DNA from: Methylocaldum marinum
GTDB taxonomy: Bacteria > Pseudomonadota > Gammaproteobacteria > Methylococcales > Methylococcaceae
DNA: 64,000 bases
Assembly: GCF_003584645.1 (NCBI RefSeq)
Contig: NZ_AP017928.1
Span: 3,944,395 to 4,008,394 of the forward strand
Direction of reading: 5' to 3'
A program made the translations under genes and the position numbers. This document shows positions 14,159 through 23,919 of the stretch, piece after piece (the first letter of the stretch is position 1; each line of letters opens with the position of its first letter). Under the pieces are notes generated by a model. That model worked only from the letters and a program-made list of their open reading frames with translations. It was not told the origin of the DNA and searched no databases.

Positions 14159-14536
14159 TTACCCTTCGATATCGCGCATCAAAAGCGCACACCAAAACAC
14201 CACCAACACCGATACGAAACCGGCAAATAATGGCAGGAATAAAATGTTAGGCAGTTGGAAAATTAAAATAAACAAACCGGCGGTTATGATTATTTTTATG
14301 CTCTCGCCGATATAAAACGATCTTACGATGTCTTCTGCCGTTCTTGTTCTATCGGAAACTCCGAATTTTGCGGCGAAATAGACATTCGGCAGAAAGGCAA
14401 TGAGCCCGCCAAACAGCGCTGATCTCGCTACCGGCCAACCAAAGAAGGCCAAGGTAACACCCCCGATCAGTGCAATCGTAAATAGCTGCATCAATAGAAC
14501 CCGCTTGACGGCGAACAGCAATTTTTTCGCTGTCAT
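14159..14536 (-). CDS. atpI: AtpI, ATP synthase assembly-associated membrane protein
   Basis: 125 aa with about four hydrophobic helices, including LFTIALIGGVTLAFFGWPVA and a C-terminal pair. Position at the head of the atp operon, just before atpB, and length match AtpI. The family helps c-ring assembly or Mg2+ supply but is not essential. 67 bp after parB; the atp promoter is probably in that gap or in the end of parB, although nothing in it is clear enough to name. Confidence 0.88.
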   Translation of the reverse strand: MTAKKLLFAVKRVLLMQLFTIALIGGVTLAFFGWPVARSALFGGLIAFLPNVYFAAKFGVSDRTRTAEDIVRSFYIGESIKIIITAGLFILIFQLPNILFLPLFAGFVSVLVVFWCALLMRDIEG

Positions 14537-14603
14537 GGAGAGTCCTTACGAAAACGCTTCGGAATGATAACAATCAAAATGTTGAAGATCAACGTTACAT
14601 GTT

Positions 14604-15449
14604 TTATTTCAAGCGATCGAGTACGCCCTCCAGTTGATCCAGGCTGTCGTAATGAATGACCAGTTGTCCGGCCCCTTTCTTTCCGTGCTTTATCAGTACC
14701 GGGGCACCGATTCGCGTGGCGATGCGTTCTTCCAGGCGGCGGATGTCGGGATCCTTGATCTCCGGCTTTCGTGTCTTCTGCCCGTCCCGCAGCTTTTGAA
14801 CCAGCAGTTCAGTAGCGCGAACACTCAACTTTGCCCCGGCGACTTTACGCGCGATTTCGGCCTGAAGTTGAAACTCCAGCGCGAGTATCGCACGCGCATG
14901 GCCCATTTCGATGGCGCCGGTTAATAGAAGATGTTTGACTTCCGGATGAAGTTCGTTCAAACGGAGCAAATTGCTTACGGTTGCGCGGGACTTGCCGACC
15001 GCATCGGCAACCTGCTGGTGAGTCATTTCGAATTCTTCGAGCAGGCGCTTGAGGGCTTCCGCTTCTTCCAGCGGATTCAGGTCTTCCCGCTGGATATTCT
15101 CGATCAAAGCGATGGCCAAGGCGGCCTGATCGGCAACCTCTCGCACGACGACGTGTAAGTCGTGCAATCCCGCCAGTTGCGCGGCCCGCCAGCGCCTTTC
15201 GCCGGCGATGATTTCATAATGGCCGTCGCCCATCGGCCTAACCACCACCGGTTGGACGATGCCTTGGGCACTGATCGAATCGGCCAACTCCTGGAGTCGC
15301 GCCGGATCGATGTCCTTGCGTGGTTGAAAGCGGTTCGGCCTGATCTGATCGATGGAAAGCGTTTTGAGCTTCTCGGTTTCGTTTTCCAGCTTCGCGCCGC
15401 CCAACAACACATCGAGGCCGCGGCCGAGTCCTCGTTTTTTTGCCGTCAT
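14604..15449 (-). CDS. parB: Chromosome partitioning protein ParB
   Basis: 281 aa. Starts MTAKKRGLGRGLDVLLGG; the CTPase/ParB core motifs are IRPNRFQPRKDID and GERRWRAAQLAGL, followed by IENIQREDLNPLEEA and a helix-turn-helix (MTHQQVADAVGKSRATVSNL). The C-terminal dimer domain ends LDQLEGVLDRLK. ParB binds parS sites near the origin and slides as a clamp. No TGTTTCACGTGAAACA parS site was seen in the window. Follows parA by 9 bp. Confidence 0.97.
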   Translation of the reverse strand: MTAKKRGLGRGLDVLLGGAKLENETEKLKTLSIDQIRPNRFQPRKDIDPARLQELADSISAQGIVQPVVVRPMGDGHYEIIAGERRWRAAQLAGLHDLHVVVREVADQAALAIALIENIQREDLNPLEEAEALKRLLEEFEMTHQQVADAVGKSRATVSNLLRLNELHPEVKHLLLTGAIEMGHARAILALEFQLQAEIARKVAGAKLSVRATELLVQKLRDGQKTRKPEIKDPDIRRLEERIATRIGAPVLIKHGKKGAGQLVIHYDSLDQLEGVLDRLK

Positions 15450-15458
15450 GATTGGAAT

Positions 15459-16253
15459 TTATTGAAGAATGGAAGCGATTTTGCGCGATTTTTGATTGCG
15501 CCGGACGATTTCGCCCGCCAAAGCCAGATAGGCGACGGCTCCCCGGGAGGATTTGTCGTACTTCAGAACCGGCAGTCCGTGGCTGGGAGCTTCGGCCAGC
15601 CGGATATTACGGGGTATGACGGTGCGGAAAACCTTGTCGCTGAAATGGGCGATCAATTGAGCGGACACGTCGTTCGCCAGCCGGCTGCGGGGATCGTACA
15701 TCGTGCGAAGCAAGCCTTCGATACGAAGTTCCGGATTGACCGAGTCGCGGATATCCCCCAGCGTATCCATCAGATCCGAAAGCCCTTCCAAGGCATAGTA
15801 TTCGCACTGCATGGGGATCAGGACGCTATCCGCGGCAATCAGGGCATTGAGGGTCAAGACGTTGAGCGAGGGCGGGCAGTCAATGATGACGAACTGGTAA
15901 TCCCCACGGCAGTGATCGAGCGCCTCGGCAAGTGCGCGCTCCTTGTCGGGCTGCTGCATCAGCTCGACCTGGGCGGCGGTGAGATCCGCATTGCCCGGCA
16001 GTAGATCGAATCCGATGTCCGTCAAGGACTTGATTGCGTCGCGTGCGGTGGCCTGGCGGATCAAGACGTCGTATGACGAGACATCGAGATCTTGCTTGTC
16101 GATGCCGCATCCCATCGTCGTGTTGCCTTGCGGATCCAGATCCACCAACAAAACGCTATGCTTGATCGCCGCCAATGACGCCGCCAGGTTAATGCTGGTA
16201 GTGGTTTTGCCGACGCCCCCCTTCTGGTTGGCTACCGCGATTATTTTGCCCAT
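15459..16253 (-). CDS. parA: Chromosome partitioning ATPase ParA (Soj)
   Basis: 264 aa. Deviant Walker A KGGVGKTTTSINLAASLA at the N-terminus, VDLDPQGNTTMG, and IIDCPPSLNVLTLNAL are classic ParA/Soj. Uses ATP-dependent DNA binding to move ParB-bound origins. Follows rsmG by 7 bp, in the mnmG-rsmG-parA-parB order common near bacterial origins. Confidence 0.97.
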   Translation of the reverse strand: MGKIIAVANQKGGVGKTTTSINLAASLAAIKHSVLLVDLDPQGNTTMGCGIDKQDLDVSSYDVLIRQATARDAIKSLTDIGFDLLPGNADLTAAQVELMQQPDKERALAEALDHCRGDYQFVIIDCPPSLNVLTLNALIAADSVLIPMQCEYYALEGLSDLMDTLGDIRDSVNPELRIEGLLRTMYDPRSRLANDVSAQLIAHFSDKVFRTVIPRNIRLAEAPSHGLPVLKYDKSSRGAVAYLALAGEIVRRNQKSRKIASILQ

Positions 16254-16260
16254 GGTCTCC

Positions 16261-16881
16261 TCAACCGACAGCTATTTCGATCAAATGACGTTCAACGTCC
16301 AGACCGGGGATATTCAAGATATGAGTATCAACCACACAGTCTTTCAAAGAGCGGATTTCGTTTTCGGGCAGTTGCCCTTTCTGAGCCAATATCATGCCTC
16401 CGGGAGCCAGCATTCTTCGCGTTCCCGCAAAAATTTCGGCAAGGTTCGCGTAAGCTCGCGCCAATATCGTGTCGAAGCCGCGCTCCGGATGGTACTCTTC
16501 GACGCGCGAAGTGACGACTTTCGCGTTGGAGAGGCCTAATTCGATTATGGCCTGCTGAACAAAACGCGTCTTCTTCGCATTGCAATCCAATAAAATGAAA
16601 CTCCTGTCGCCGCTCATGATGGCCAGGGGAATTCCCGGCAACCCGGCGCCCGTCCCGACATCCAGTATTCGTTCTCCGTGCAGATAAGGCCAGACGGTTA
16701 GGCTGTCGAGCAAATGCAAATCCACCGCTGTCCGCGGGTCGCGAATGGCGGTCAAGTTGTAAAGCCGATTCCATTTCTGGACCAAGCGCAGAAAGGCCAG
16801 GAGCTTTTTGCCTTGTTCCGGCGTAAAGGGAATCTCCAGGGCGGTCATTCCTTCCGCCAGCCGTTTGCCGAGCTCGTCCAC
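16261..16881 (-). CDS. rsmG: 16S rRNA m7G527 methyltransferase RsmG
   Basis: 206 aa, normal length. SAM-binding motif ILDVGTGAGLPGIPLAI; NLTAIRDP upstream of it and ILARAYANLAEIF downstream fit RsmG (GidB). It methylates G527 of 16S rRNA; loss gives low-level streptomycin resistance in other bacteria. 6 bp after mnmG. Confidence 0.97.
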   Translation of the reverse strand: MDELGKRLAEGMTALEIPFTPEQGKKLLAFLRLVQKWNRLYNLTAIRDPRTAVDLHLLDSLTVWPYLHGERILDVGTGAGLPGIPLAIMSGDRSFILLDCNAKKTRFVQQAIIELGLSNAKVVTSRVEEYHPERGFDTILARAYANLAEIFAGTRRMLAPGGMILAQKGQLPENEIRSLKDCVVDTHILNIPGLDVERHLIEIAVG

Positions 16882-16887
16882 TTAAGA

Positions 16888-18762
16888 TCAGGCGCTCTTC
16901 TTCTTGAGATGTACCAGCAGCAAAGAAATCGCCGCCGGCGTGACGCCCGGAATCCGCGCCGCCTGACCGACGGTTTCGGGACGTGTCTGTTTGAGCTTTT
17001 CCTTGACTTCGTTGGATAAGCCGATGACGTTCCGATAATCGAGATTCTCCGGCAAGCGCCAATGATCGTAGCGGCGGGAGCGCTCGATTTCCGCATGCTG
17101 GCGATCGATATAGCCCTGATACTTCGCCTGAATTTCGATTTGATCGAGCACTTGCTCGTTTTCTTCCGCGGCCAGACGAGCGGATATCGCTCGCAGATGT
17201 TCGATGCGAATCTCCGGCCGCCGCAGCAGCTCGGCCAGGCTCGACTCGCGCGGCAGCGGTGCACTCAGGAAGGGGCTCACGGCTTCGGCTTCCGGCGTGT
17301 TCGGCCTCACATAGTCTTTTGCCAGGGTGGCCCGGATCTCCGCGATCGTCTGCTGTTTCGCTTCGAAGACACGCCACCGCTCGGCATCGACTAATCCCAG
17401 CTCGCGGCCTTTTGCCGTCAGCCGCAGATCGGCATTATCCTCGCGCAGCAGAAGCCGGTGCTCCGCGCGGCTGGTGAACATGCGGTAGGGTTCGTTCGTG
17501 CCCCGGGTGATGAGGTCGTCGATCAGAACGCCCATGTAAGCCTCGTTACGGGTGGGTGACCAAGGATCCAGATCCTTCGCCTTGCGCGCGGCATTGAGTC
17601 CGGCGATCAAACCTTGCGCCGCGGCTTCCTCGTATCCGGTCGTGCCATTGATCTGCCCGGCGAAGAACAGGTTCTCGAGGTGTTTGGTCTCAAGCGAGGA
17701 TTTCAGGTCGCGGGGATCGAAGAAATCGTATTCGATGGCATATCCCGGACGCGTAATATGGGCGTGTTCGAAACCGCGTATCGACCGCACCAATTCGTAC
17801 TGCACGTCGAAGGGCAGACTGGTCGAAATGCCATTGGGATAGATTTCGTGCGTGTCGAGACCTTCGGGCTCGACAAAGATCTGATGCGAATCCCGTTCCG
17901 CGAAACGCACGATCTTATCCTCGATGGACGGACAGTAGCGCGGCCCGACCCCTTCGATCACTCCGGCGTACATCGGCGAACGATCGAGGCCCGCGCGGAT
18001 GATGTCGTGGGTCCTTTCGTTGGTGCGGGTTATGAAGCAGGGCACTTGGCGGGGGTGCTCGTCCCGTCGGCCGAGGAATGAGAATACCGGGACGGGTTGA
18101 TCGCCCGGCTGCTCCTGCATGACGGCATAGTCGACGCTACGCCCGTCGATTCTGGGCGGCGTGCCGGTTTTCAGTCGCCCGACCCGGAAAGGCAGTTCGC
18201 GAAGGCGCGCCGCCAACGCGTTCGACGGCGCATCGCCCGCTCTTCCGCCTTCGTAGTTTTCGAGACCGATGTGAATCCGACCGCCCAGGAAAGTGCCCAC
18301 GGTAAGAACCACCGCACGCGCCCTGAATTTGAGCCCCATCTGCGTGACCACACCGGTTGCGCGATGGTTTTCCACGATCAGATCGGAAACGGCTTGCTGG
18401 AACAAGGTCAAATTCGGCTGCGTTTCCAGAGCCCGGCGCACCGCCTGTTTATAAAGCACCCGGTCCGCCTGGGCGCGCGTCGCCCGCACCGCCGGACCTT
18501 TACTGGCATTGAGCACGCGGAACTGGATTCCGGCGCGATCCGCAGCGCGCGCCATCAGACCGCCTAGAGCGTCGATCTCCTTTACCAAATGTCCTTTGCC
18601 TATCCCGCCGATGGCGGGATTACAGCTCATTTGGCCGAGAGTTTCGATGTTCTGAGTCAGCAGCAGCGTCCTCGAACCGGTCCTCGCGGCCGCTAAAGCC
18701 GCTTCCGTACCAGCGTGTCCGCCACCCACCACGATGACGTCGAATTCGGTGGAAAAATGCAT
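16888..18762 (-). CDS. mnmG: tRNA uridine carboxymethylaminomethyl modification enzyme MnmG
   Basis: 624 aa from the ATG at 18762 ([15 protein letters not shown]); the frame extends 29 codons further but this start places the FAD dinucleotide motif [17 protein letters not shown] at the usual position. Conserved [17 protein letters not shown] and [12 protein letters not shown] are present, with a helical C-terminal domain that binds MnmE. With MnmE it modifies U34 of several tRNAs. First of mnmG-rsmG-parAB. Confidence 0.98.
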   Translation of the reverse strand: MHFSTEFDVIVVGGGHAGTEAALAAARTGSRTLLLTQNIETLGQMSCNPAIGGIGKGHLVKEIDALGGLMARAADRAGIQFRVLNASKGPAVRATRAQADRVLYKQAVRRALETQPNLTLFQQAVSDLIVENHRATGVVTQMGLKFRARAVVLTVGTFLGGRIHIGLENYEGGRAGDAPSNALAARLRELPFRVGRLKTGTPPRIDGRSVDYAVMQEQPGDQPVPVFSFLGRRDEHPRQVPCFITRTNERTHDIIRAGLDRSPMYAGVIEGVGPRYCPSIEDKIVRFAERDSHQIFVEPEGLDTHEIYPNGISTSLPFDVQYELVRSIRGFEHAHITRPGYAIEYDFFDPRDLKSSLETKHLENLFFAGQINGTTGYEEAAAQGLIAGLNAARKAKDLDPWSPTRNEAYMGVLIDDLITRGTNEPYRMFTSRAEHRLLLREDNADLRLTAKGRELGLVDAERWRVFEAKQQTIAEIRATLAKDYVRPNTPEAEAVSPFLSAPLPRESSLAELLRRPEIRIEHLRAISARLAAEENEQVLDQIEIQAKYQGYIDRQHAEIERSRRYDHWRLPENLDYRNVIGLSNEVKEKLKQTRPETVGQAARIPGVTPAAISLLLVHLKKKSA

Positions 18763-19148
18763 GAGAGTCGAGAATTCAGACAGATAGACCGTTTTACACT
18801 TGTCGGAAGTGCTCGCATAGATTACTACATCAGGCGCCGAAATTGGCACTGCGTTCGCGATCCGATACGCTCAACGCAGCCCGGAGACATATCCGGGCGC
18901 GTACGCCGAGACATTTATGAGGACGAAGGTCCATCCGAGCCGGTTAAAGCGGGACGAAACCGAAGCGCCGAGTTTATCCGCCGCTGTCGGAATCGAGGCT
19001 CTGATCGGTTCAGGACCACCTCGACAGTCATTTTGCCGGTGAGGAACATGTCCCCGTTTACGATCTCGATTTGGCTCAGCTGCTTGCCGGGGTGTTTGCC
19101 GGTCAGACGCAGCTATACTTCGTTGCAATTACGGTTTCCCCGATTCGT
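18763..19148. other. Divergent intergenic region mnmG / moxR
   Basis: 386 bp between divergent genes; promoters for both must lie here but I cannot name clear boxes. One perfect hairpin is seen: GCCCGGA (18879-18885), loop GACATA, TCCGGGC (18892-18898), with no T-run. No DnaA box with the strong consensus is visible, unlike regions at 23.7 and 33.4 kb. Open frames here have no recognisable protein features. Confidence 0.5.
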
Positions 19149-20063
19149 ATGCATCATTCGCTCAACTCACTTATCGAGACCGCCAATTCCGTCATACTCG
19201 GCAAGCCGCGCCAAATCCGCCTCGCGATTTGCTGCCTTTTGGCACGAGGGCACTTGCTCATAGAGGACGTACCCGGCGTCGGTAAGACGACTCTTGCGCA
19301 CACGCTCGCCAACCTGCTGGGCCTGAAGTACCAGCGAATCCAGTTCACCAGCGACCTGTTGCCGGCCGATATCGTCGGTTCCTCGATTTTCGACGGAAAA
19401 AACCATACCTTTCAATTTCAGCCGGGACCGATTTTCCATCAAATGATCCTCGCCGACGAGATCAACCGCTCCACCCCCAAGGCTCAGAGTGCGCTGCTCG
19501 AGGCGATGGAAGAACATCAAGTCACGGTCGACGGAGAAACCCGTGCGCTGCCGGAACCGTTTTTCGTCATCGCCACTCAAAATCCGCTGTATCAGATCGG
19601 AACTTTTCCTTTGCCCGAATCGCAATTGGACCGCTTCCTGATGTGCATCAGCTTGGGTTATCCCGACAGCCGGTCCGAACGCGTTCTGCTCAAAGGCGAG
19701 GAACGCTCCGTTCTGCTCGAAAAACTTCCGGTATGCTTGCCGGCGGACGAGTTAAGGACTTTGCAGGAAGAGGTCAAGACCGTTCACGTGGCCGATCCGC
19801 TGTTGGATTATCTGCAAGGGCTGATTGGATATAGCCGGGAATCGGGTCACTACGAATGCGGATTGTCGCCCCGCGCCGGCCTGGCTCTGTTGCACGCCGC
19901 CCGAGCGTGGGCCTTCATCGACGAGCGCGAGGCGGTCCTGCCCGAGGATGTACAGGCGGTGCTGGCGCCGGTTTGCGGACACCGGCTGCGTACCGCGTCG
20001 AGGGGGGCCACGGACGCCGACAGCATCGTGGCTCCGATGCTTGAGCAGGTCGCGGCGGTTTGA
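19149..20063 (+). CDS. MoxR-family AAA+ ATPase
   Basis: 304 aa from the ATG at 19149 (MHHSLNSLIETANSVILGK); an in-frame ATG 78 bp upstream gives a leader unlike the family. Walker A EDVPGVGKTTLAHTLA, Walker B LADEINRSTPKAQSALLEAM, sensor-like ATQNPLYQIGTFPLPESQ. MoxR ATPases act as chaperones that activate partner proteins, often with VWA or DUF58 proteins encoded next door. It overlaps nothing; the DUF58 gene starts 1 bp after its stop, so the three genes to 23000 form an operon. Confidence 0.92.
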   Translation: MHHSLNSLIETANSVILGKPRQIRLAICCLLARGHLLIEDVPGVGKTTLAHTLANLLGLKYQRIQFTSDLLPADIVGSSIFDGKNHTFQFQPGPIFHQMILADEINRSTPKAQSALLEAMEEHQVTVDGETRALPEPFFVIATQNPLYQIGTFPLPESQLDRFLMCISLGYPDSRSERVLLKGEERSVLLEKLPVCLPADELRTLQEEVKTVHVADPLLDYLQGLIGYSRESGHYECGLSPRAGLALLHAARAWAFIDEREAVLPEDVQAVLAPVCGHRLRTASRGATDADSIVAPMLEQVAAV

Positions 20064-20064
20064 T

Positions 20065-21018
20065 ATGGCGGCACTTTCGCTTCGGGAACGGTTGGATCTC
20101 CGGCGCTTTTTCCGGGGCGAAAAGGCGACCGACGGGCCGATTGTCCTGTCCCATCGACGAATCTTCATTTTGCCGAACCGATACGGTTTGGCACTTGCGC
20201 TGCTGCTGCTGATACAGTGGCTGACCGCCATCAACTACGGCAACAACCTGGCCTTCATCCTCACTTTCCTGTTAGCCGCCGCTGCCATGGCCTCGGTCTT
20301 GTACGGCTATCGCAATCTTTCCGGGCTGATCGTGGATACGGGGAAAGCAAATCCCGTTTTCGTCGGAGATCAGGCGCTGTTCGAACTGAGACTGAACAAT
20401 CGGGCGGATATGCACCGCTATGCCATCGAGCTGAAACTCAAAGGTGCCGAGACGATTCGAATGGATATTCCGGCCGAAGGTACCATTCCGGCAGTCCTTC
20501 GCGTTCGAGCCGAAAAACGCGGCTGGCTGGAACTTGACTCGGTGATCATCAGCACCACTTTCCCACTGGGAATCTTTTACGCCTGGTCGCCGATCAATTT
20601 GAATTACAGGATTATGGTTTACCCGAAACCCGCGCGGGAAAGACTGCCTTTCCCGCGTTCGGGCGGCGATCATCTCGATGGCCGGGCGAGCCATTCTTCC
20701 GATGACTTCCACGGGTTTCGAGCCTATCAGGCAGGAGATCCGTTCAAGCATATTCATTGGAAAGGCCTGGCCAAAGGGGGGGATCCCCTCATCCGGCAAT
20801 ACACCGGCGGAGAAACGGAGATCATTCATTTGAGCTGGACGGATACCCGGGAAACGGACACGGAAGCACGCTTGAGTCGCCTATGCCGCTGGCTGTTGGA
20901 TGCCGAACAGGCGGAGGTCCGTTATTCCTTGCATATGCCGGGAACCACGATCGCCGAGAACCGCGGCGCATCGCACTGTCGGAAGTGTCTCGAGGCACTC
21001 GCCTTATTCCATTCATGA
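20065..21018 (+). CDS. DUF58 membrane protein
   Basis: 317 aa from the ATG at 20065 (MAALSLRERLDLRRFF). Two hydrophobic helices near residues 40-80 (YGLALALLLLIQWL and NLAFILTFLLAAAAMASVL), then a soluble beta-rich region, and the DUF58 signature GDPFKHIHWKGLAKGGDPLIRQY near residue 230. Usually encoded with MoxR and a transglutaminase-like protein, as here. Function unknown. Its stop overlaps the next ATG (ATGA). Confidence 0.88.
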   Translation: MAALSLRERLDLRRFFRGEKATDGPIVLSHRRIFILPNRYGLALALLLLIQWLTAINYGNNLAFILTFLLAAAAMASVLYGYRNLSGLIVDTGKANPVFVGDQALFELRLNNRADMHRYAIELKLKGAETIRMDIPAEGTIPAVLRVRAEKRGWLELDSVIISTTFPLGIFYAWSPINLNYRIMVYPKPARERLPFPRSGGDHLDGRASHSSDDFHGFRAYQAGDPFKHIHWKGLAKGGDPLIRQYTGGETEIIHLSWTDTRETDTEARLSRLCRWLLDAEQAEVRYSLHMPGTTIAENRGASHCRKCLEALALFHS

Positions 21019-23000
21019 AGACTGCCGCGCCTCCCTTCATTCCGGACCGAACCCAGGAAAACCTGCTCTTGTTCAGTGTTTTCTTTGTTGCCGCGCCGCA
21101 TCTCCTCAATCTGCGGTGGGATATCGTTCTCTATTTTTGCTTGATGGCGGCCTGGAAATTTGCATCCGGATATAGGCCCGCCCTGCAGCCCGGACGTCTG
21201 CTGCTGTTCCTCCTCACCGTCGCCGGCGCGGCCCTGGTCTATGTGGATTACCATCGCTTTTACGGACGCGAGGCCGGGTCAAGCCTTTTTCTCGTCGGGC
21301 TGGGACTGAAATTGATGGAGATGAGGAACCGGCGTGATGTTTACCTCGTGGTCTATCTTGCTTTTTTCGTTGCGCTTACCCAGTACCTGTTCTCCGAGAG
21401 TATCGCCTTAGCCGTCTATACGCTGGCTGCGGTCGGCTTGTTGTTTTCCGTGCTGGTCGGGTTGAACGCCGGTCCCGTCTTGTCTCTCAAAGCGCGATTC
21501 AAGCTGGCGGCTTCGCTGGTGGCACAAGCCCTGCCGATCATGATCGTCCTCTTCATGTTTTTTCCGCGCATCGCGGGACCTTTGTGGAGGCTTCCGGACG
21601 AGCCGACCATTGCAAAAAGCGGCCTGAGCGACACGATCGAACCGGGCAGCGTGAGTCGCCTCGCCTTATCGCGAGAGCGCGCTTTTCGCGCCGATTTCAA
21701 AGACTCTCCACCGCCGCCCGTCGAGCGCTACTGGCGGGGACCCGTATTCTGGCATACCGACGGAAAGCGCTGGACCCTAACACCGGAACGAGGCAAGAAC
21801 AAAGTTCAGACGGCTGAGTTTTCGGGACCCGCTTACCGTTACACGATAACGCTGGAACCGCAGCGACACCGATGGGTTTTCGCCCTGGATCTTCCGAAGG
21901 TCATTCCGGGCGATCTCTCGCAGACGCCCGAATATCTGTTACTGGCTCAGGGGAACATCGGTGAACGCCGGCAATACACCATCACTTCTCACTCGAAGTA
22001 CCGAACCGGCGAACTACGCTCCGAGGAACGCGACCGCGGACTGCAATTGCCCGAAACGCCGTCGCTGCAAGTAGCCCGCCTTGTCGATGGCTGGCGCCGA
22101 TCCTCGTCGAATCCGAGAGATATCGCGAACAAGGCTCTGCTCCATTTTAAGGAACAGCCTTTCGTATACACGCTGAACCCACCCCCCATTCGCGATAAGC
22201 AGGTGGATACGTTTCTTTTCGAAACCCGCAAGGGCTTTTGCGAGCATTACGCGACGGCATTCGTTTATTTGATGCGCGTCGCCGGGATTCCCGCCCGGGT
22301 GGTAACGGGGTATCAGGGAGGGGAATGGAACCCCGTCGGGAAATTTCTGGAAGTACGGCAGGCCGATGCGCATGCCTGGGCCGAGGTATGGTTTTCCGGG
22401 CAAGGCTGGACGCGGATCGATCCGACCAGTGCGGTGGCACCGCACCGAATCGAGCACGGAATCGATCTGGACCGCCAAATGGCCGATCAGGAGGTCAGTT
22501 TCAACGCGATGGAACGGACATTATTCGGTACCCAATTCGATTTGCAGGACTTGTATTTTCGAACGCGTCTGGTTTGGTCCAGTATCGATCACGCCTGGAA
22601 TCAATGGGTCTTGACCTACAATCCGGAGAACCAGAAGCGTTTCTGGAACGCTCTGGGTATCGTCGATTGGCGTGGATTGATCACCTGGTCGGTCTCACTT
22701 TTGGTCTTCTGCGGCATCCTGATCGGGCTGTGGCGGCGGCCCCGCCTCAATTCCAGGCCCGGCGATCCCGTCATGACAGCTTATCAGCGGTTTCTCAAGA
22801 AATTGGCCAAGAACGGGGTCACCAAACGTACCGGTGAAGGACCGCGAGATTTCGGCGCTCGCGCCGCCTCCGAAAGACCCGAAGCCAAAGTAGCCATCGG
22901 AGCGATTACCGAGCTTTTTTTGGACGCGCGTTACGGACGGCAGATCGCTCCGGGCGATGTCGAACGCCTACGCCGGCGGGTAAAAGCGTTCAGAATTTGA
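21015..23000 (+). CDS. tgpA: TgpA-type transglutaminase-like membrane protein
   Basis: 661 aa from the ATG at 21015 that overlaps the DUF58 stop. The N-terminal third has about six membrane helices (for example ALVYVDYHRF region and YTLAAVGLLFSVLVGLN). The periplasmic transglutaminase core follows, with the catalytic Cys in TRKGFCEHYATAF, His in DAHAWAEVWF and Asp in RIDPT. One more helix near residue 560 is followed by a short cytoplasmic tail (DUF4129-like). Related to Pseudomonas TgpA, reported essential there; substrate unknown. Confidence 0.88.
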   Translation: MKTAAPPFIPDRTQENLLLFSVFFVAAPHLLNLRWDIVLYFCLMAAWKFASGYRPALQPGRLLLFLLTVAGAALVYVDYHRFYGREAGSSLFLVGLGLKLMEMRNRRDVYLVVYLAFFVALTQYLFSESIALAVYTLAAVGLLFSVLVGLNAGPVLSLKARFKLAASLVAQALPIMIVLFMFFPRIAGPLWRLPDEPTIAKSGLSDTIEPGSVSRLALSRERAFRADFKDSPPPPVERYWRGPVFWHTDGKRWTLTPERGKNKVQTAEFSGPAYRYTITLEPQRHRWVFALDLPKVIPGDLSQTPEYLLLAQGNIGERRQYTITSHSKYRTGELRSEERDRGLQLPETPSLQVARLVDGWRRSSSNPRDIANKALLHFKEQPFVYTLNPPPIRDKQVDTFLFETRKGFCEHYATAFVYLMRVAGIPARVVTGYQGGEWNPVGKFLEVRQADAHAWAEVWFSGQGWTRIDPTSAVAPHRIEHGIDLDRQMADQEVSFNAMERTLFGTQFDLQDLYFRTRLVWSSIDHAWNQWVLTYNPENQKRFWNALGIVDWRGLITWSVSLLVFCGILIGLWRRPRLNSRPGDPVMTAYQRFLKKLAKNGVTKRTGEGPRDFGARAASERPEAKVAIGAITELFLDARYGRQIAPGDVERLRRRVKAFRI

Positions 23001-23008
23001 TCGGCACA

Positions 23009-23449
23009 TCATGCTGATTTCTCCACTTTCAGAAGCACCCCTTCGGCAGCTACGACCCGAACCTTGCTTCCCGGCTCGCAGTCCTCCCCTTGTACTTTCC
23101 AGGTGGAGTCGTCGACACGAATCCAACCCTGTCCGTTGACGATCGGATATTCGAGCGTAAACAGGCGCCCAACGTACTGCGCGGCGCGCCTGTTCAACAA
23201 GGGCTGATCGGTTTCGAGGGGATGTTTCCTGAGGAATAGCCGGAAAACCACGATGCTGACGACCGACATCACCGAGAACAGAATCAGCTGAGACTCCCAG
23301 GAAAGTGTCGGCACGATCAGTTTGATCACCCCGACGACGAACGCCGATTCGGCCATCCAAAGGAAGAATATCCCCGGTGCGAGAAGTTCGACGATCAGGA
23401 GAAATACTCCGAAAGCCCACCAGTGCCAAAAAATGATTTCGAATTCCAT
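23009..23449 (-). CDS. Short NfeD-like membrane protein
   Basis: 146 aa from the ATG at 23449 (MEFEIIFWHWWAFG). Membrane segments about residues 8-75 (FGVFLLIVELLAPGIFFLWM, SQLILFSVMSVVSIVVFRLF), then an OB-fold NfeD tail (VGRLFTLEYPIVNGQGWIRVDDSTWKVQG). Such short NfeD proteins usually pair with an SPFH/stomatin gene, but none is next to it here. Convergent with tgpA (8 bp between the stops). Confidence 0.85.
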   Translation of the reverse strand: MEFEIIFWHWWAFGVFLLIVELLAPGIFFLWMAESAFVVGVIKLIVPTLSWESQLILFSVMSVVSIVVFRLFLRKHPLETDQPLLNRRAAQYVGRLFTLEYPIVNGQGWIRVDDSTWKVQGEDCEPGSKVRVVAAEGVLLKVEKSA

Positions 23450-23919
23450 TAGCTTGCCTTTTTGGAAAACGCTTCCTTCGAAGGAACGTCCAGAACCTGT
23501 TCCATCATACAAAGCTCAGCCAGTCAGATCGAAACATCACCTGAACGATCCACATCGCCAAACATAAACAAGCAAAAGAAATTTCTCATTTTGTTATAGA
23601 AGCGGGGATGATTCGTTAATGCTGCCGCTTTTGTCTTTAAAAACAAATACCTATTGACTGTATAAAGGTGTGTCGAAAACAGTGTACTCCTGTGGCTGAG
23701 TTGTGGATAATTTTGCCCCGTAAACTCACGTTCGGGTTCGACGCATCCTGTCCACAAACTTTAACAAAGTTTTCAAAAGGAGCGGAAAGTACGCGGCCAG
23801 TGTTTGAGCTGAGCAAGTGACAGATTTTTGGGCCGTAACTGAATGTACGGTAGATGGATATGCGAAACTTCGACCGACCTGGCAAAAACGATGATCAGGA
23901 GGTCGCCCCAGGAGAAAAC
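23450..23919. other. AT-rich divergent intergenic region with DnaA-box match
   Basis: 470 bp between nfeD (minus) and the next plus-strand gene, noticeably AT-rich from about 23540 to 23710. It contains a perfect DnaA-box 9-mer on the minus strand (TGTGGATAA, 23702-23710) and a weaker CTGTCCACA (23748-23756). It may be only a promoter region; see findings for the origin question. Confidence 0.5.

Noticed and set aside
18879..18898. GCCCGGA-GACATA-TCCGGGC hairpin as terminator
   Set aside because: No T-run follows and it lies between divergent genes, so no terminator is expected.
19071..19148. Longer MoxR start giving a 26-residue leader
   Set aside because: The leader is not MoxR-like; the ATG at 19149 gives the usual start.
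18715..19263. Plus-strand open frame in the mnmG/moxR gap
   Set aside because: No family pattern, overlaps both genes and lacks a ribosome binding site.
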